A stretch of 64,000 nt of DNA, from positions 23,342-87,341 of the forward strand of contig NZ_AWFI01000004.1 in assembly GCF_000682775.1 (NCBI RefSeq). Direction: 5' to 3'. Positions 46,075 to 55,566 of this stretch are shown in pieces (within the stretch, counting starts at the first letter, position 1; every line of letters starts with the position of its first letter). Source of the DNA: Hyphomonas sp. L-53-1-40. Lineage in GTDB: Bacteria > Pseudomonadota > Alphaproteobacteria > Caulobacterales > Hyphomonadaceae. The notes under the pieces are model-generated. The model searched no databases, was not told where the DNA came from, and saw only the letters and a program-made list of their open reading frames with translations. The position numbers and the translations under genes were made by a program.

Positions 46075-46076
46075 GC

Positions 46077-46535
46077 ATGCCGCATTTCTCGAAATCTGTT
46101 CGTGTTCCGTATAGTGGGGAGCAGGCTTTCGAGCTTGTGTCTGACATTGCGGCGTATCCGAACTTCATCAAGTGGATCACCGCCATGCGCGTGTCCGAAA
46201 TGACGGCACGCCAGGATGGCAGCTTTACCTGTATCGGAGAGGCCGCCGTTGGCTTCAAGGGGTTCGTTGAGCGGTTCACCACGCGAGTCGTGGCCGACCC
46301 GAATGCCGGCAATGTGGTTGCGTCCCTGGTCAAAGGGCCATTTCGGAAGCTGAAAGCCGAGTGGACGATTCTTGCATCGAGCCAGGATGGCTCTGATATT
46401 TCGCTTTCAATCGATTATGATTTTCGGAATCCGTTCATCGGCATGCTGGCCGCCGCCAATCAGGAGCTTGCGGTCAACAAGATCCTCTCGGCTTTCCTGG
46501 CCGAGGCCGAGCGGCGTTATGGCGGTTCAGCCTAG
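46077..46535 (+). CDS. ubiquinone-binding Coq10/RatA-like START protein
   Basis: A 152-residue START-fold (polyketide cyclase-like) protein: PHFSKSVRVPYSGEQAFELVSDIAAYPNFIKWI at the start and IDYDFRNPFIGMLAAA near the end. It is the bacterial relative of Coq10, which binds ubiquinone and aids respiration; its E. coli relative is called RatA. It directly follows lipA, as in many alphaproteobacteria. The stop shares CTAG 46532-46535 with cinA. Confidence 0.9.
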   Translation: MPHFSKSVRVPYSGEQAFELVSDIAAYPNFIKWITAMRVSEMTARQDGSFTCIGEAAVGFKGFVERFTTRVVADPNAGNVVASLVKGPFRKLKAEWTILASSQDGSDISLSIDYDFRNPFIGMLAAANQELAVNKILSAFLAEAERRYGGSA

Positions 46536-47032
46536 GCGATCTGCATCTGGATCTGTTTCAGCGCGCATTCCATTGCCGCGAGACGAATCTGCTCACGTCC
46601 GATATCGCCAACTTGAAGCATTTCATGAATGACGGCGCGATTTTCGCGCGCACACGCCACATGGACGGTCCCCACTGGTTTCATGGGGGTGCCACCACCG
46701 GGGCCAGCTACGCCTGTGATGGCAACGGAGATATTAGCGCGGCTGGCGTCCAGCGCGCCTTCTGCCATCATGCGCGCAACGGGCTCGGACACGGCACCAT
46801 AGTCAGCCATGACATCGCCAGCGATGCCCAGCATTTCTTCTTTGGCGCGGTTGGAGTAGGTGACGAAGCCCCGTTCGAACACGGCGGAGCTGCCGGGGAT
46901 GTCTGTCAGCAAGCCTGCAAGAAGGCCACCTGTGCAGCTTTCGGCCGTGCAGATGCGCAGGCGAGCCTGAGCCGCATCGTCCAGGATCAGCATTGCGAGA
47001 TTTCGAAGTCGGTCTGGAAACATGTGGCGCAC
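46532..47032 (-). CDS. CinA-family protein, nicotinamide-nucleotide amidase domain
   Basis: The 166-residue product is the stand-alone C-terminal CinA domain (PncC type), which deamidates NMN. It shows ICTAESCTGGLLAGLLTDIPGSSAVF, RGFVTYSNRAKEEMLGI and SVAITGVAGPGGGTPMKPVGTVH. The start may be GTG 47032 or ATG 47023. It follows ispDF on the same strand after about 40 bases. Confidence 0.9.
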   Translation of the reverse strand: MRHMFPDRLRNLAMLILDDAAQARLRICTAESCTGGLLAGLLTDIPGSSAVFERGFVTYSNRAKEEMLGIAGDVMADYGAVSEPVARMMAEGALDASRANISVAITGVAGPGGGTPMKPVGTVHVACARENRAVIHEMLQVGDIGREQIRLAAMECALKQIQMQIA

Positions 47033-47074
47033 GATATGGGGAGTTCGGCCTGCCGTGAAGAGTAGATTTGAGCC

Positions 47075-48217
47075 TCAATCGGTCGTCGTCGGGTAAAGTG
47101 TGACTACGGCCTCGGCGGCGATGCCCTCCCGGCGCCCTGTAAAGCCAAGCCCTTCGGTTGTCGTTGCTTTCACGCTCACTGCTTCCAGAGGCAGGTCGAG
47201 CAATTCCGCGGTCCGGACTCGCATACTTTCCCGATGCGGTTTCACCTTCGGCAGTTCGCAGATCACGGTGATGTCACAATTTCCTATAGCCAGTCCGGTT
47301 TCGCTGACGAGTCGTTGGGCATGCTTGAGGAACATGCCGCTGTCGGCATCCTTCCACCGGTCGTCGCTCGGAGGGAAATGATCGCCAATATCGCCAAGTG
47401 CAGCCGCACCCAGAATTGCGTCGGTGAGGGCATGCCAGGCAGCGTCTGCATCAGAATGTCCTTTCAGCGACGCCGAGTGCGGGATTTTCACGCCGCACAG
47501 CGTGACATGATCTCCCGGCTCAAACGCATGGACGTCGAACCCCTTGCCAATCCGCATATGGCTGACTGGTGGCGCCATAAGCCTCGAAACCATATCGAAA
47601 TCCTCGGGATAGGTGATTTTGTGCAGCTGGTCCGATCCGCGTACGAGTTTTATCTTGATGCCTTGCGCCTCAGCAGCCGCCAGATCGTCCACCAGATCGT
47701 CACCGGCTTTTGCCAGCGCATGCGATATAGCGCCGAACCGGAAGGCCTGGGGCGTCTGGACGCGAAACAGGGCCTCGCGGGATACGGTCTCCAGGATGTG
47801 ATCGGTCTGCCGTTTCAGCGCATCTTGGACGGGCAGGGCAGGTGCTGCAGCAGCATGTGTGGCCAGCGCGTCCAAAAGAACATCGATAACCACATGGGTC
47901 AGCCCCGGTCTTGCTGCATCATGTATCAGGACGATTGCGTCGTCTTGCGGGGCATTGATCGCATTGAGCCCGTTGCGGACGGATATTGTGCGGGTGGCTC
48001 CGCCGGATACGCAAAGGCAGTGTGTTGGAGCGAAATCCTCCGGGGCATCCGAACCCGTAACGACAATAATCTCATCAACACGAGGGTGTGTCCTGAAAGC
48101 CTCAATTGACCAGTCGATTACTTGTCGGCCATTGAGATCGCACCATTGTTTCGCACGTGCACTCTGTGCCCGTCGACCTTGACCCGCGGCGACTATGATG
48201 GCGACCACCTTGTTCAT
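47075..48217 (-). CDS. ispDF: bifunctional IspDF of the MEP isoprenoid pathway
   Basis: The N-terminal half (about 1-220) is IspD, CDP-methylerythritol synthase ([29 protein letters not shown]). The C-terminal half (about 222-380) is IspF, MEcPP synthase ([54 protein letters not shown]). Fusion is common in alphaproteobacteria. The length of 380 is normal. It is divergent from dusB. Confidence 0.96.
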   Translation of the reverse strand: MNKVVAIIVAAGQGRRAQSARAKQWCDLNGRQVIDWSIEAFRTHPRVDEIIVVTGSDAPEDFAPTHCLCVSGGATRTISVRNGLNAINAPQDDAIVLIHDAARPGLTHVVIDVLLDALATHAAAAPALPVQDALKRQTDHILETVSREALFRVQTPQAFRFGAISHALAKAGDDLVDDLAAAEAQGIKIKLVRGSDQLHKITYPEDFDMVSRLMAPPVSHMRIGKGFDVHAFEPGDHVTLCGVKIPHSASLKGHSDADAAWHALTDAILGAAALGDIGDHFPPSDDRWKDADSGMFLKHAQRLVSETGLAIGNCDITVICELPKVKPHRESMRVRTAELLDLPLEAVSVKATTTEGLGFTGRREGIAAEAVVTLYPTTTD

Positions 48218-48335
48218 ACGACGCTTTTTATGGGAGGTCGCAAAGGTTGGCTACAGGTGATTGCGGCGACATTCGCGTAAAATTGCTTGCATATTGTGCA
48301 CTTGCGAAAGTCTAAAAAAACGGAAAGATAGTAAA

Positions 48336-49325
48336 ATGACCAATTTTCGGGCACCTCGAGTATGGCTGGCGCCGATGTCCGGCGCGACAGATGCGCCGAT
48401 GCGTCGGCAAGCAAGTCGCTTTGGCGCGCCTGCTGTCGTGTCCGAAATGGTTGCCGGTGACATGCTCGCTGCAGCTCGTCCGGATGTGGTGCGTCGCACG
48501 TGTAGGCATGATGGCGAGGGGCACTGGATTGTCCAGCTTGCGGCCAGCCGTCCTGAAGCGATGCTGAGGGGCGCGCAACTGTTGCGTGAGACTGACGTTG
48601 ACGTGATCGATATCAATATGGGGTGTCCATCCCGTCAGGTGACCGGCGCGCAGTCAGGTTCTGCGCTGATGCGGGATGTGCCTCTGGCGCTTGAAATCAT
48701 TCAAGCTGCCCTTGATGGCGCAGGCGGCCTGCCCGTGACATTGAAAATGCGCCTTGGTTGGGACGACCAGAGCTTGAACGCGCCGGAGATCGCGGCCGCT
48801 GCCGAGCGGATGGGTATTTGTATGCTCACCGTGCATGGCCGGACGCGATGCCAATTCTACAAAGGCAATGCAGACTGGGCGCGGGTGGCTGACACGGTTG
48901 CGGCGGTATCCCTGCCATTGATCGTGAATGGCGACATCGAGACGTCCGAAGATGCTGACGTCGCACTGGCTCAGTCGGGCGCGCATGGCGTCATGATTGG
49001 CCGCGCCGCCATGGGTCGTCCCTGGCTGCCGGGTCAAATCAGCGCTCATCTCGAAGGTAGAATCTTTCATATGCCTGGCCTTTCCGAGCAACTCGATAGT
49101 CTGCTTGAGCAGGTTTCTGACAGTGTTGAACTCTACGGAGAGTTTCTCGGTCTTCGCACGGTACGCAAGCACGTTTCGGCGGCGATTGATGCTGTCCACC
49201 TGCCGCTCGAATCTGATGAGCGGCGGAGGCTTCGCTCACGGCTCTGTCAGATCGCCGATTTCGAAGAACTGAAATCAGCGCTTCGCGCCGTCTACTCAAG
49301 AACCAAAGAAATGGAGGCCGCCTGA
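48336..49325 (+). CDS. dusB: tRNA-dihydrouridine synthase DusB
   Basis: This FMN enzyme reduces uridines in tRNA. The 329 residues have [13 protein letters not shown], the catalytic Cys in [38 protein letters not shown] and [16 protein letters not shown] 48336 has GGAAAG upstream. The dusB-ntrB order with an ATGA overlap is classical for alphaproteobacteria. Confidence 0.95.
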   Translation: MTNFRAPRVWLAPMSGATDAPMRRQASRFGAPAVVSEMVAGDMLAAARPDVVRRTCRHDGEGHWIVQLAASRPEAMLRGAQLLRETDVDVIDINMGCPSRQVTGAQSGSALMRDVPLALEIIQAALDGAGGLPVTLKMRLGWDDQSLNAPEIAAAAERMGICMLTVHGRTRCQFYKGNADWARVADTVAAVSLPLIVNGDIETSEDADVALAQSGAHGVMIGRAAMGRPWLPGQISAHLEGRIFHMPGLSEQLDSLLEQVSDSVELYGEFLGLRTVRKHVSAAIDAVHLPLESDERRRLRSRLCQIADFEELKSALRAVYSRTKEMEAA

Positions 49326-50398
49326 TGGCCAGCGACGTCGCCATGTCAGCTCCGAGGTTGGGAGATCTGTCTCCTATTGCGTTGTTGCTGATTGATTCAC
49401 GCAGGAAGGTTGTTGAGGTGAACGCGGCAGCGGAAAGCCTGTTGCAGCTGTCTCGTCGGGGCCTTCGCAGCAAGCCTCTGAGCGAGATCGTCTATCACGA
49501 CTCCCCGGTCTTCGAACTGCTTGACCGGGCCCATCGAACCGTGGGCGATATTACTGCGCCAGGGACTCCGATCACCGGCCCTGGTCTTATGTCGCGACAG
49601 ATCTGCGATATTTGGGTCAGATCAACTGACGACAATGGTTTCATGATCGCCATGTGCGAAGCCGCTACGCGGGACGTCAACGAGTCTGCCGCTGGTGTGG
49701 CTGGTTTCGGTCGCATATTGGGCCATGAAGTGAAAAACCCGCTCGGCGGCATTATCGGTGCTGCGCAATTGCTCGAACGCCAATCGGTTGATGGTCAGTC
49801 CGAGTTGCTATCAATCATCAAGGAAGAGGCCCGGCGCATAGAGCGACTGGTGAACCGCCTTTCGGCATTCGAACTGTTTTCAGCGCCGCACATGGAGCCT
49901 TTCAATATCCACGCTCTTTTGGAGCGGGTACTGGCCTCGGAACGTGCCGCGATGGGGAGCAAGGTGGAATTCAAACGGGACTTTGATCCATCGCTTCCAC
50001 CAGTGATTGGGGATTCTGATCATCTGCAGCAGGCATTCCAAAATCTCATCCGCAATGCGGCGGAGGCCGCGATGGACGGCGACACGCCGGGCAAGGTGAC
50101 AGTAAGAACCTCTTATGCCGCCGGCCTGTCTTTCCGCCAGGCGCGACTGGGCGCAGGTCTTCGCCGCGCGATGCTCGTCTCGGTAGAAGACACCGGAAAG
50201 GGCATAGCTCGCAATCGGCAAAACACCATTTTCGAGGTTTTCCAGAGCAGCAAGTCTGGGGCCCGTGGGCTTGGACTGTCGATTGTGAAGGAAGTCGTGA
50301 CCGCTCATGGCGGCCAGATTCGTGTAGACAGCGTGCCGGGTTCGACGCGCTTTTCAGTATTGTTACCGCTTGGCACTGGGGAAAAAACTGATGGCTGA
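49325..50398 (+). CDS. ntrB: nitrogen regulation sensor kinase NtrB
   Basis: NtrB is the cytoplasmic PII-controlled kinase/phosphatase of NtrC. The 357 residues have an N-terminal PAS domain, the H-box LGHEVKNPLGGIIGAAQLLE, N-box QNLIRNAAEAA, and G-boxes VEDTGKGIARN and GARGLGLSIVKEV. It has no membrane helix. It overlaps dusB by one base and ntrC by eight. Confidence 0.95.
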   Translation: MASDVAMSAPRLGDLSPIALLLIDSRRKVVEVNAAAESLLQLSRRGLRSKPLSEIVYHDSPVFELLDRAHRTVGDITAPGTPITGPGLMSRQICDIWVRSTDDNGFMIAMCEAATRDVNESAAGVAGFGRILGHEVKNPLGGIIGAAQLLERQSVDGQSELLSIIKEEARRIERLVNRLSAFELFSAPHMEPFNIHALLERVLASERAAMGSKVEFKRDFDPSLPPVIGDSDHLQQAFQNLIRNAAEAAMDGDTPGKVTVRTSYAAGLSFRQARLGAGLRRAMLVSVEDTGKGIARNRQNTIFEVFQSSKSGARGLGLSIVKEVVTAHGGQIRVDSVPGSTRFSVLLPLGTGEKTDG

Positions 50399-51767
50399 GA
50401 AAACCGTTCTGCTTGCAGAAGATGATGCAAGCATTCGATTGATCGTGAACCAAACCCTCGTGGCTGCGGGCTATGAAGTCCGGGCGACGAGTTCCCCTGA
50501 GGCCTTGGAGCGCTGGGTGCGTAACGGGGAGGGCGACGTGGTCGTCTCGGATGTGTTCCTTGGGGACGCCTCCATTTTTGACCTGCTCCCTTCGCTGAAG
50601 CTCGCCAGGCCTGATCTACCCTTCATCGTCATGAGTGGCCAGAATACAATCCTGACCGCAGCCTCGGCGGCGCAGCATGGTGCGTTCGACTATTTGCCCA
50701 AGCCATTCGACATCGACATGCTGTCCGGGCTTGTCCAGCGCGCCTTGAAATCACAACCCAAAGTGTCTGCCCGCGCGATCAATCCCGAGTCTCAAAAGGC
50801 CATCAGCGATGCGGGTCTTCCGTTGATTGGGCGGTCTGATGCGATGCAGGAAGTCTATCGGATCATCGCGAAAGTGATGAACACCGATTTGACTGTGTTG
50901 ATAGAGGGAGAGAGCGGGACCGGCAAAGAGCTGGCGGCACGTGCGATCCATCAACTTGGCGACGCGAAAAATGGAAACTTCGTCGCTCTCGACCTCGCCG
51001 CATTGCCCGCTTCGGAAATCAATCGACAGCTATTTGGGCAGAATGGCGAGCAAGGCGCTGTCCATCAGAAAGGGGGCACACTTTATCTGGACGAGATTGG
51101 TGATCTTCCCGCTGAAGCGCAGACGCAGCTTGTGAAGTTGATGCGAGATTCAAGTGGCGCGCGGATCATTGCATCCACCCGCAGAAACCTCGGCAGGCTG
51201 GTTGATGACGGCAAGTTCCGCGAGGACCTCTATTATCGACTGAATGTGGTGCGGCTGACCATGCCGCCTCTGCGACTTCGCAAGGAGGACATTCCTGAGC
51301 TCGCTCGGGCTTTTCTTATCCGGGCACAGCGACAGGGCCTGGCCGCCAAGACGCTGGACAAATCAGCGCTTGATCTGCTCACCGCCTATGATTGGCCGGG
51401 CAATGTGCGTGAACTTGAAAACCTTGTCTTGCGGCTGGCAGTGCTTTGTCCCGACGAAACGATCACATTGCGCGATGTGGAGCGGGAGCTCCGCGCCGGT
51501 GCCAGCGAGCAGAAGGGATCGAGTGCGGGCTTTGAAAAAGACATCGAAACCCTGTTGCACCGCTATGTGATGGGCGACCTCATAGCGAGCGGTGACCATG
51601 AGGATTCAAGCGTGTATTCCAACGTCATAGATCAGGTTGAGCGGCCTCTGATCCGGTTGGCTCTCTCAGTGACTGCGGGCAACAAGGTCAAGGCGGCACA
51701 ATTGCTGGGCATGAACCGCAACACATTGCGAGCCAAGATCAATGCATTGGGGATTGCAGAAGAGTGA
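50391..51767 (+). CDS. ntrC: nitrogen response regulator NtrC, lacking GAFTGA
   Basis: The 458-residue product has a receiver domain with phospho-acceptor Asp54 (VVSDVF), an AAA+ domain with Walker A GESGTGKE (173-180) and Walker B LYLDEIGDLP, and a Fis-type helix-turn-helix (AAQLLGMNRNTLRAKINALG). The sigma-54 contact loop GAFTGA, expected after LFG (214-216), is missing: the region reads QNGEQGAVHQKGGT, which is several residues short. A similar lack is known in Rhodobacter capsulatus NtrC, which works with sigma-70 polymerase. ATG 50391 is chosen by family alignment. Confidence 0.94.
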   Translation: MAEKTVLLAEDDASIRLIVNQTLVAAGYEVRATSSPEALERWVRNGEGDVVVSDVFLGDASIFDLLPSLKLARPDLPFIVMSGQNTILTAASAAQHGAFDYLPKPFDIDMLSGLVQRALKSQPKVSARAINPESQKAISDAGLPLIGRSDAMQEVYRIIAKVMNTDLTVLIEGESGTGKELAARAIHQLGDAKNGNFVALDLAALPASEINRQLFGQNGEQGAVHQKGGTLYLDEIGDLPAEAQTQLVKLMRDSSGARIIASTRRNLGRLVDDGKFREDLYYRLNVVRLTMPPLRLRKEDIPELARAFLIRAQRQGLAAKTLDKSALDLLTAYDWPGNVRELENLVLRLAVLCPDETITLRDVERELRAGASEQKGSSAGFEKDIETLLHRYVMGDLIASGDHEDSSVYSNVIDQVERPLIRLALSVTAGNKVKAAQLLGMNRNTLRAKINALGIAEE

Positions 51768-51877
51768 TTGACTGCATCGACGACTGTGGCTTTACTGCAC
51801 CACTGTTGCTTTTGAGGCACGACAGTGTGACTTAAGCGCAACTGGGCCGGGGCGGCCATGTGTAGAGCGGTGTATCG

Positions 51878-54142
51878 TTGTCGAATGTACTGAGCCAACA
51901 AGCCACCAAGGCCAGTTGGGCACTCTTTGAAGGTCTCTTTATCATTGCGGCTCTCGTCGCCGTGTTTGCGACCTTCATTGCCATCTCCGGAGTCGATCCT
52001 GACAATCCGACCGCCGGCGCCACACCTTGGCTGCTCGGACTGAACTTTGTCGTCATTATTGTGCTCGCGACCATCATTGTTCGTGAGTACCTGACGATCC
52101 AGTCAAACAGCGAGAGTGAAGGACGCGGTAGGCTGGCCCGCCGTTTCGTCATGCTGTTCGGTTTCTCCGCGCTTGTTCCATCGGCCATCGTCGCGGTTTT
52201 TCTAGGAGCCATTTTTACCCAAGGCCTGGATAACTGGCTTGGAGAGCGCGTCGATTCCGTCATGGAAAAGAACGCTGAAATCTTTCGTACCTATGTCGAT
52301 AATTTCGAGACTACGTTTGACGTGGATGTGCGCCTCGCCGCGCTTGATGTTGAAAACTTCGCGCGTGAAGTTGAGGCCAATCTCACAGACGCAGAAGCCG
52401 CCAGAAACCTGTCATCTGAAGCGTCCCTCGCATTCTCGGAAGGCTTGCGTTCGGAACTCGCCTTTCGCGATTTCCTTACCATCGCTATTTTGGGGGCCGA
52501 TGGTGTTGAACTGATTGCTCAGGAGAGCGTGCAGGATGCGATCCTTATTCCGCCCCCGGCGCCTGCCTTTGAAGAGGCGGACCGGGGCGAGATTGCGACC
52601 ACGCTTTATGAAAATCGAGGCATTGCAACAGCCCTTATCCATATTACGGAACCGCTGGATGGATACATCTATGCAGTCAAGAATTTCGATCGGAACGCTG
52701 CCGTGCGTCTCCGCGAAGCCGAAGCCGAGATTATTCAATACAATAATGCCAAGCGGCAGGGTGGCCGGTTGCAGACGATTTTCGCCATTGGTTATGCGCA
52801 AATCGCGGCCCTGGTCCTGTTGCTCGCGGGCCGGCTTGGCCTCGAGGCGGCTGGTCGCGTTACGGGCCCCATTGGTCGCCTTGCGATTGCAGCGCATACA
52901 GTTCGCGACGGGGATCTCACTGTTCGTGTTCCTGTGACGGGTGCGAAGGACGAGGTCTATGCCCTGAGCCAGTCGTTCAATGCGATGACAGAGCAATTGT
53001 CAGAACAACGAAATGCGCTCATCCAGGCGCGCGAAGTGGAAGAAGACCGCCGGCGCTTTGTGGAAACATTGCTGGCAGAAGTCAGCGCAGGCGTTATCCG
53101 CATGGATGGCAATATGGTCGTGACGTTGGCCAATAGGTCCGCCGGAGACCTGCTCGGGATTGAGACGATTGAAGATGGTGAAAGTCTCGGCGACATAGCA
53201 CCTGACTTCGTTCGATATGCTCACGATACACTACAGCAGAACTCTCCGGTCGATGCATCGATCGACATCAATCGCAACGGTGCCATTCGACACTTCCGGC
53301 TCAAGACAGCGCCAGATCCGGCCGGCGGCTGCGTTTTGACCTTCGATGATACAACGCGGCTTGTGAATGCGCAGCGACAGTTGGCCTGGCGAGATGTCGC
53401 CCGACGTATTGCCCATGAGATTCGCAATCCACTGACGCCTATTATGCTGTCCACGGAACGCCTGAGGAGGCGTTATGCCGACAAGATTGATGACACTGAC
53501 GGCGTATTTGACCGGTGCATCGAAACAATTCTGCGTCAGGTAGGCGACATAGGCCGAATGGTTGAGGAGTTTTCGTCATTCGCGCGCATGCCGAAGCCGA
53601 ATGCCAGCCAGTTCGATATGACGTCCCTGTTGAAAGCGACCAGCTTTTCTCAAGGCATGGTTACGCCGGATATTGTCGTGGAGTTTGAATCAGAGCTTGA
53701 AAAGGTCCCCTATCTTGGCGACGAACGCCTGATCGGTCAGGCGCTGGGCAATCTGCTCAAGAACGCTGCAGAGGCGATCGAGGGCATGCCGGAAGAGGCT
53801 GAGGTGCGTGGCCAAATTCGAGTTGTGCTCTCGGATACTGACAAGGGCGTTGATATTACCATCGAAGACAATGGTCCCGGATTTCCAGAGGACGCACGCG
53901 ACCGCTTGCTGGAGCCATACGTCACGACGCGCGAAAAGGGGACCGGACTTGGTCTGGCCATCGTCAATCGGATCATAGTTGATCATGGTGGGTCTATCTC
54001 GCTTCAGAACAGGCTTGATGGGATGCGCGGCGCGCGTGTGCGCGTCTGGCTGCCACATAATACGATGCGGGTGCACGACGCTTTTGAAGCGACGCCCGAA
54101 GATGAAACAGATGAATCACCGGCAAGTGCCGGACTAGTGTAG
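51878..54142 (+). CDS. ntrY: membrane sensor kinase NtrY
   Basis: NtrY is the kinase partner of NtrX. The 754 residues start with several membrane helices (about 12-37, 48-68, 90-112 and 290-315) around a periplasmic sensor domain, followed by HAMP (RVTGPIGRLAIAAHTVRDGDL), PAS, H-box RRIAHEIRNPLTPIMLSTERL and ATPase motifs (LLKNAAEAIE, IEDNGPGFPEDARD, GTGLGLAIV). The only good start is TTG 51878, which gives the family N-terminus. ntrX follows after 13 bases. Confidence 0.93.
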   Translation: MSNVLSQQATKASWALFEGLFIIAALVAVFATFIAISGVDPDNPTAGATPWLLGLNFVVIIVLATIIVREYLTIQSNSESEGRGRLARRFVMLFGFSALVPSAIVAVFLGAIFTQGLDNWLGERVDSVMEKNAEIFRTYVDNFETTFDVDVRLAALDVENFAREVEANLTDAEAARNLSSEASLAFSEGLRSELAFRDFLTIAILGADGVELIAQESVQDAILIPPPAPAFEEADRGEIATTLYENRGIATALIHITEPLDGYIYAVKNFDRNAAVRLREAEAEIIQYNNAKRQGGRLQTIFAIGYAQIAALVLLLAGRLGLEAAGRVTGPIGRLAIAAHTVRDGDLTVRVPVTGAKDEVYALSQSFNAMTEQLSEQRNALIQAREVEEDRRRFVETLLAEVSAGVIRMDGNMVVTLANRSAGDLLGIETIEDGESLGDIAPDFVRYAHDTLQQNSPVDASIDINRNGAIRHFRLKTAPDPAGGCVLTFDDTTRLVNAQRQLAWRDVARRIAHEIRNPLTPIMLSTERLRRRYADKIDDTDGVFDRCIETILRQVGDIGRMVEEFSSFARMPKPNASQFDMTSLLKATSFSQGMVTPDIVVEFESELEKVPYLGDERLIGQALGNLLKNAAEAIEGMPEEAEVRGQIRVVLSDTDKGVDITIEDNGPGFPEDARDRLLEPYVTTREKGTGLGLAIVNRIIVDHGGSISLQNRLDGMRGARVRVWLPHNTMRVHDAFEATPEDETDESPASAGLV

Positions 54143-54155
54143 AGGAGCCCGCATT

Positions 54156-55544
54156 ATGGCCTTGGACATTCTTGTGGTTGATGACGAACCCGATATCCGT
54201 GAACTGATTGCGGGTGTACTCGGAGATGAGGGCTATTCGGCCCGAACGGCCGACACCGCTGAACGCGCTCTTGAGGAAGTCCGTGCGCGGACGCCCAGGC
54301 TCGTAGTGTTGGATGTCTGGCTTCAGGGCAGTGGCATGGATGGGCTTTCGCTCCTCAAATACCTAAAATCGATTGACCCAATTCTTCCTGTCATCGTGAT
54401 AAGCGGCCATGGCAACATCGAGACTGCCGTCGCGGCTATCCGGCGTGGAGCCTATGACTTCATCGAAAAGCCTTTCAAGACGGATCGTCTGTTGCACATG
54501 GTGGAACGTGCAATTGAATCGGCGGCGCTGAAATACGAGAATGCTGCGTTGAAGAACAGAGCCGGCGACAACGAAGAATGGATCGGAGGCAGTCAGGCGG
54601 CTTCCGCATTGCGGGCGTCCATTGAAAAAGTCGCACCGACGAATTCCAGAGTGATGATCTCCGGACCAGCCGGATCTGGCAAGGAACTCGCTGCACGGCT
54701 CATCCATCGCAATTCCCTGCGGGAAAGCGGACCCTTCATTGTTGTCAACGCGGCCACCATAGCGCCGGACCAGATGGAAAGCGCCCTATTTGGCGAAGAG
54801 GACTCCCAGGGTAGGACAACCCGGATCGGCCTTTTTGAAAAAGCTCATACCGGCACGCTGTTACTTGATGAGGTGGCTGATATGCCACTGGGGACCCAGA
54901 ACAAGATTTTGCGGGTCCTGACAGAGCAGCGTTTTCAACGCGTAGGCGGGAAGTCGGACGTGACCGTAGATGTTCGCGTCATGTCGGCCACAACCAAGGA
55001 TATCCGTCATGAAATCTCGGAAGGCCGTTTTCGCGAAGACCTGTTCTATCGGTTGAGTGTCGTGCCGTTGCGGGTCCCGTCGCTTGCAGAGCGGCGAGAC
55101 GATATCGGGGACCTCGTCACATACTTCACCAACCGGATTGCAGATTCTTCTGGCCTCACACCGCGTACGTTTTCAGCTGAGGCCATGGCCGTCCTTCAGT
55201 CGATGGACTGGCCTGGTAATATCCGGCAGTTGCGCAATGTGGTGGAAAGAATCCTGATCTTGTCGCCATCTGACTCCAGCCGTCCGGTAAGTGTTGATGA
55301 GCTGCCGCGTGAATCGTCCGGTATTCCGGGGGATGCGGGCAAAAGCGGATCGGCAGAGCTTGTCGGATTGTCTCTGCGTGATGCGCGAGAACAATTTGAG
55401 CGAGAGTATCTTGCTCTTCAGATCACCCGATTCAATGGCAATATTTCTCGCACTGCTGAGTTCATCGGCATGGAGCGTTCGGCCTTGCACAGAAAATTAA
55501 AGGCTTTAGGCGTAAATTCGAATCTTACTCGTCAGGACGGCTGA
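54156..55544 (+). CDS. ntrX: response regulator NtrX
   Basis: The 462-residue NtrC-family regulator has a receiver (VVDDEPDI, phospho-Asp in VLDVWLQGSGMDG), AAA+ domain (Walker A SGPAGSGKE, Walker B LLLDEVADMP) and a Fis-type helix-turn-helix (FIGMERSALHRKLKALG). The loop after ALFG reads EEDSQGRTTRIG rather than GAFTGA, as is usual for alphaproteobacterial NtrX. It controls nitrogen, respiration and envelope genes in relatives. GAGGAG precedes the ATG. Confidence 0.95.
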   Translation: MALDILVVDDEPDIRELIAGVLGDEGYSARTADTAERALEEVRARTPRLVVLDVWLQGSGMDGLSLLKYLKSIDPILPVIVISGHGNIETAVAAIRRGAYDFIEKPFKTDRLLHMVERAIESAALKYENAALKNRAGDNEEWIGGSQAASALRASIEKVAPTNSRVMISGPAGSGKELAARLIHRNSLRESGPFIVVNAATIAPDQMESALFGEEDSQGRTTRIGLFEKAHTGTLLLDEVADMPLGTQNKILRVLTEQRFQRVGGKSDVTVDVRVMSATTKDIRHEISEGRFREDLFYRLSVVPLRVPSLAERRDDIGDLVTYFTNRIADSSGLTPRTFSAEAMAVLQSMDWPGNIRQLRNVVERILILSPSDSSRPVSVDELPRESSGIPGDAGKSGSAELVGLSLRDAREQFEREYLALQITRFNGNISRTAEFIGMERSALHRKLKALGVNSNLTRQDG

Positions 55545-55566
55545 GGCCGTTGAGAGGCTGTAGACC

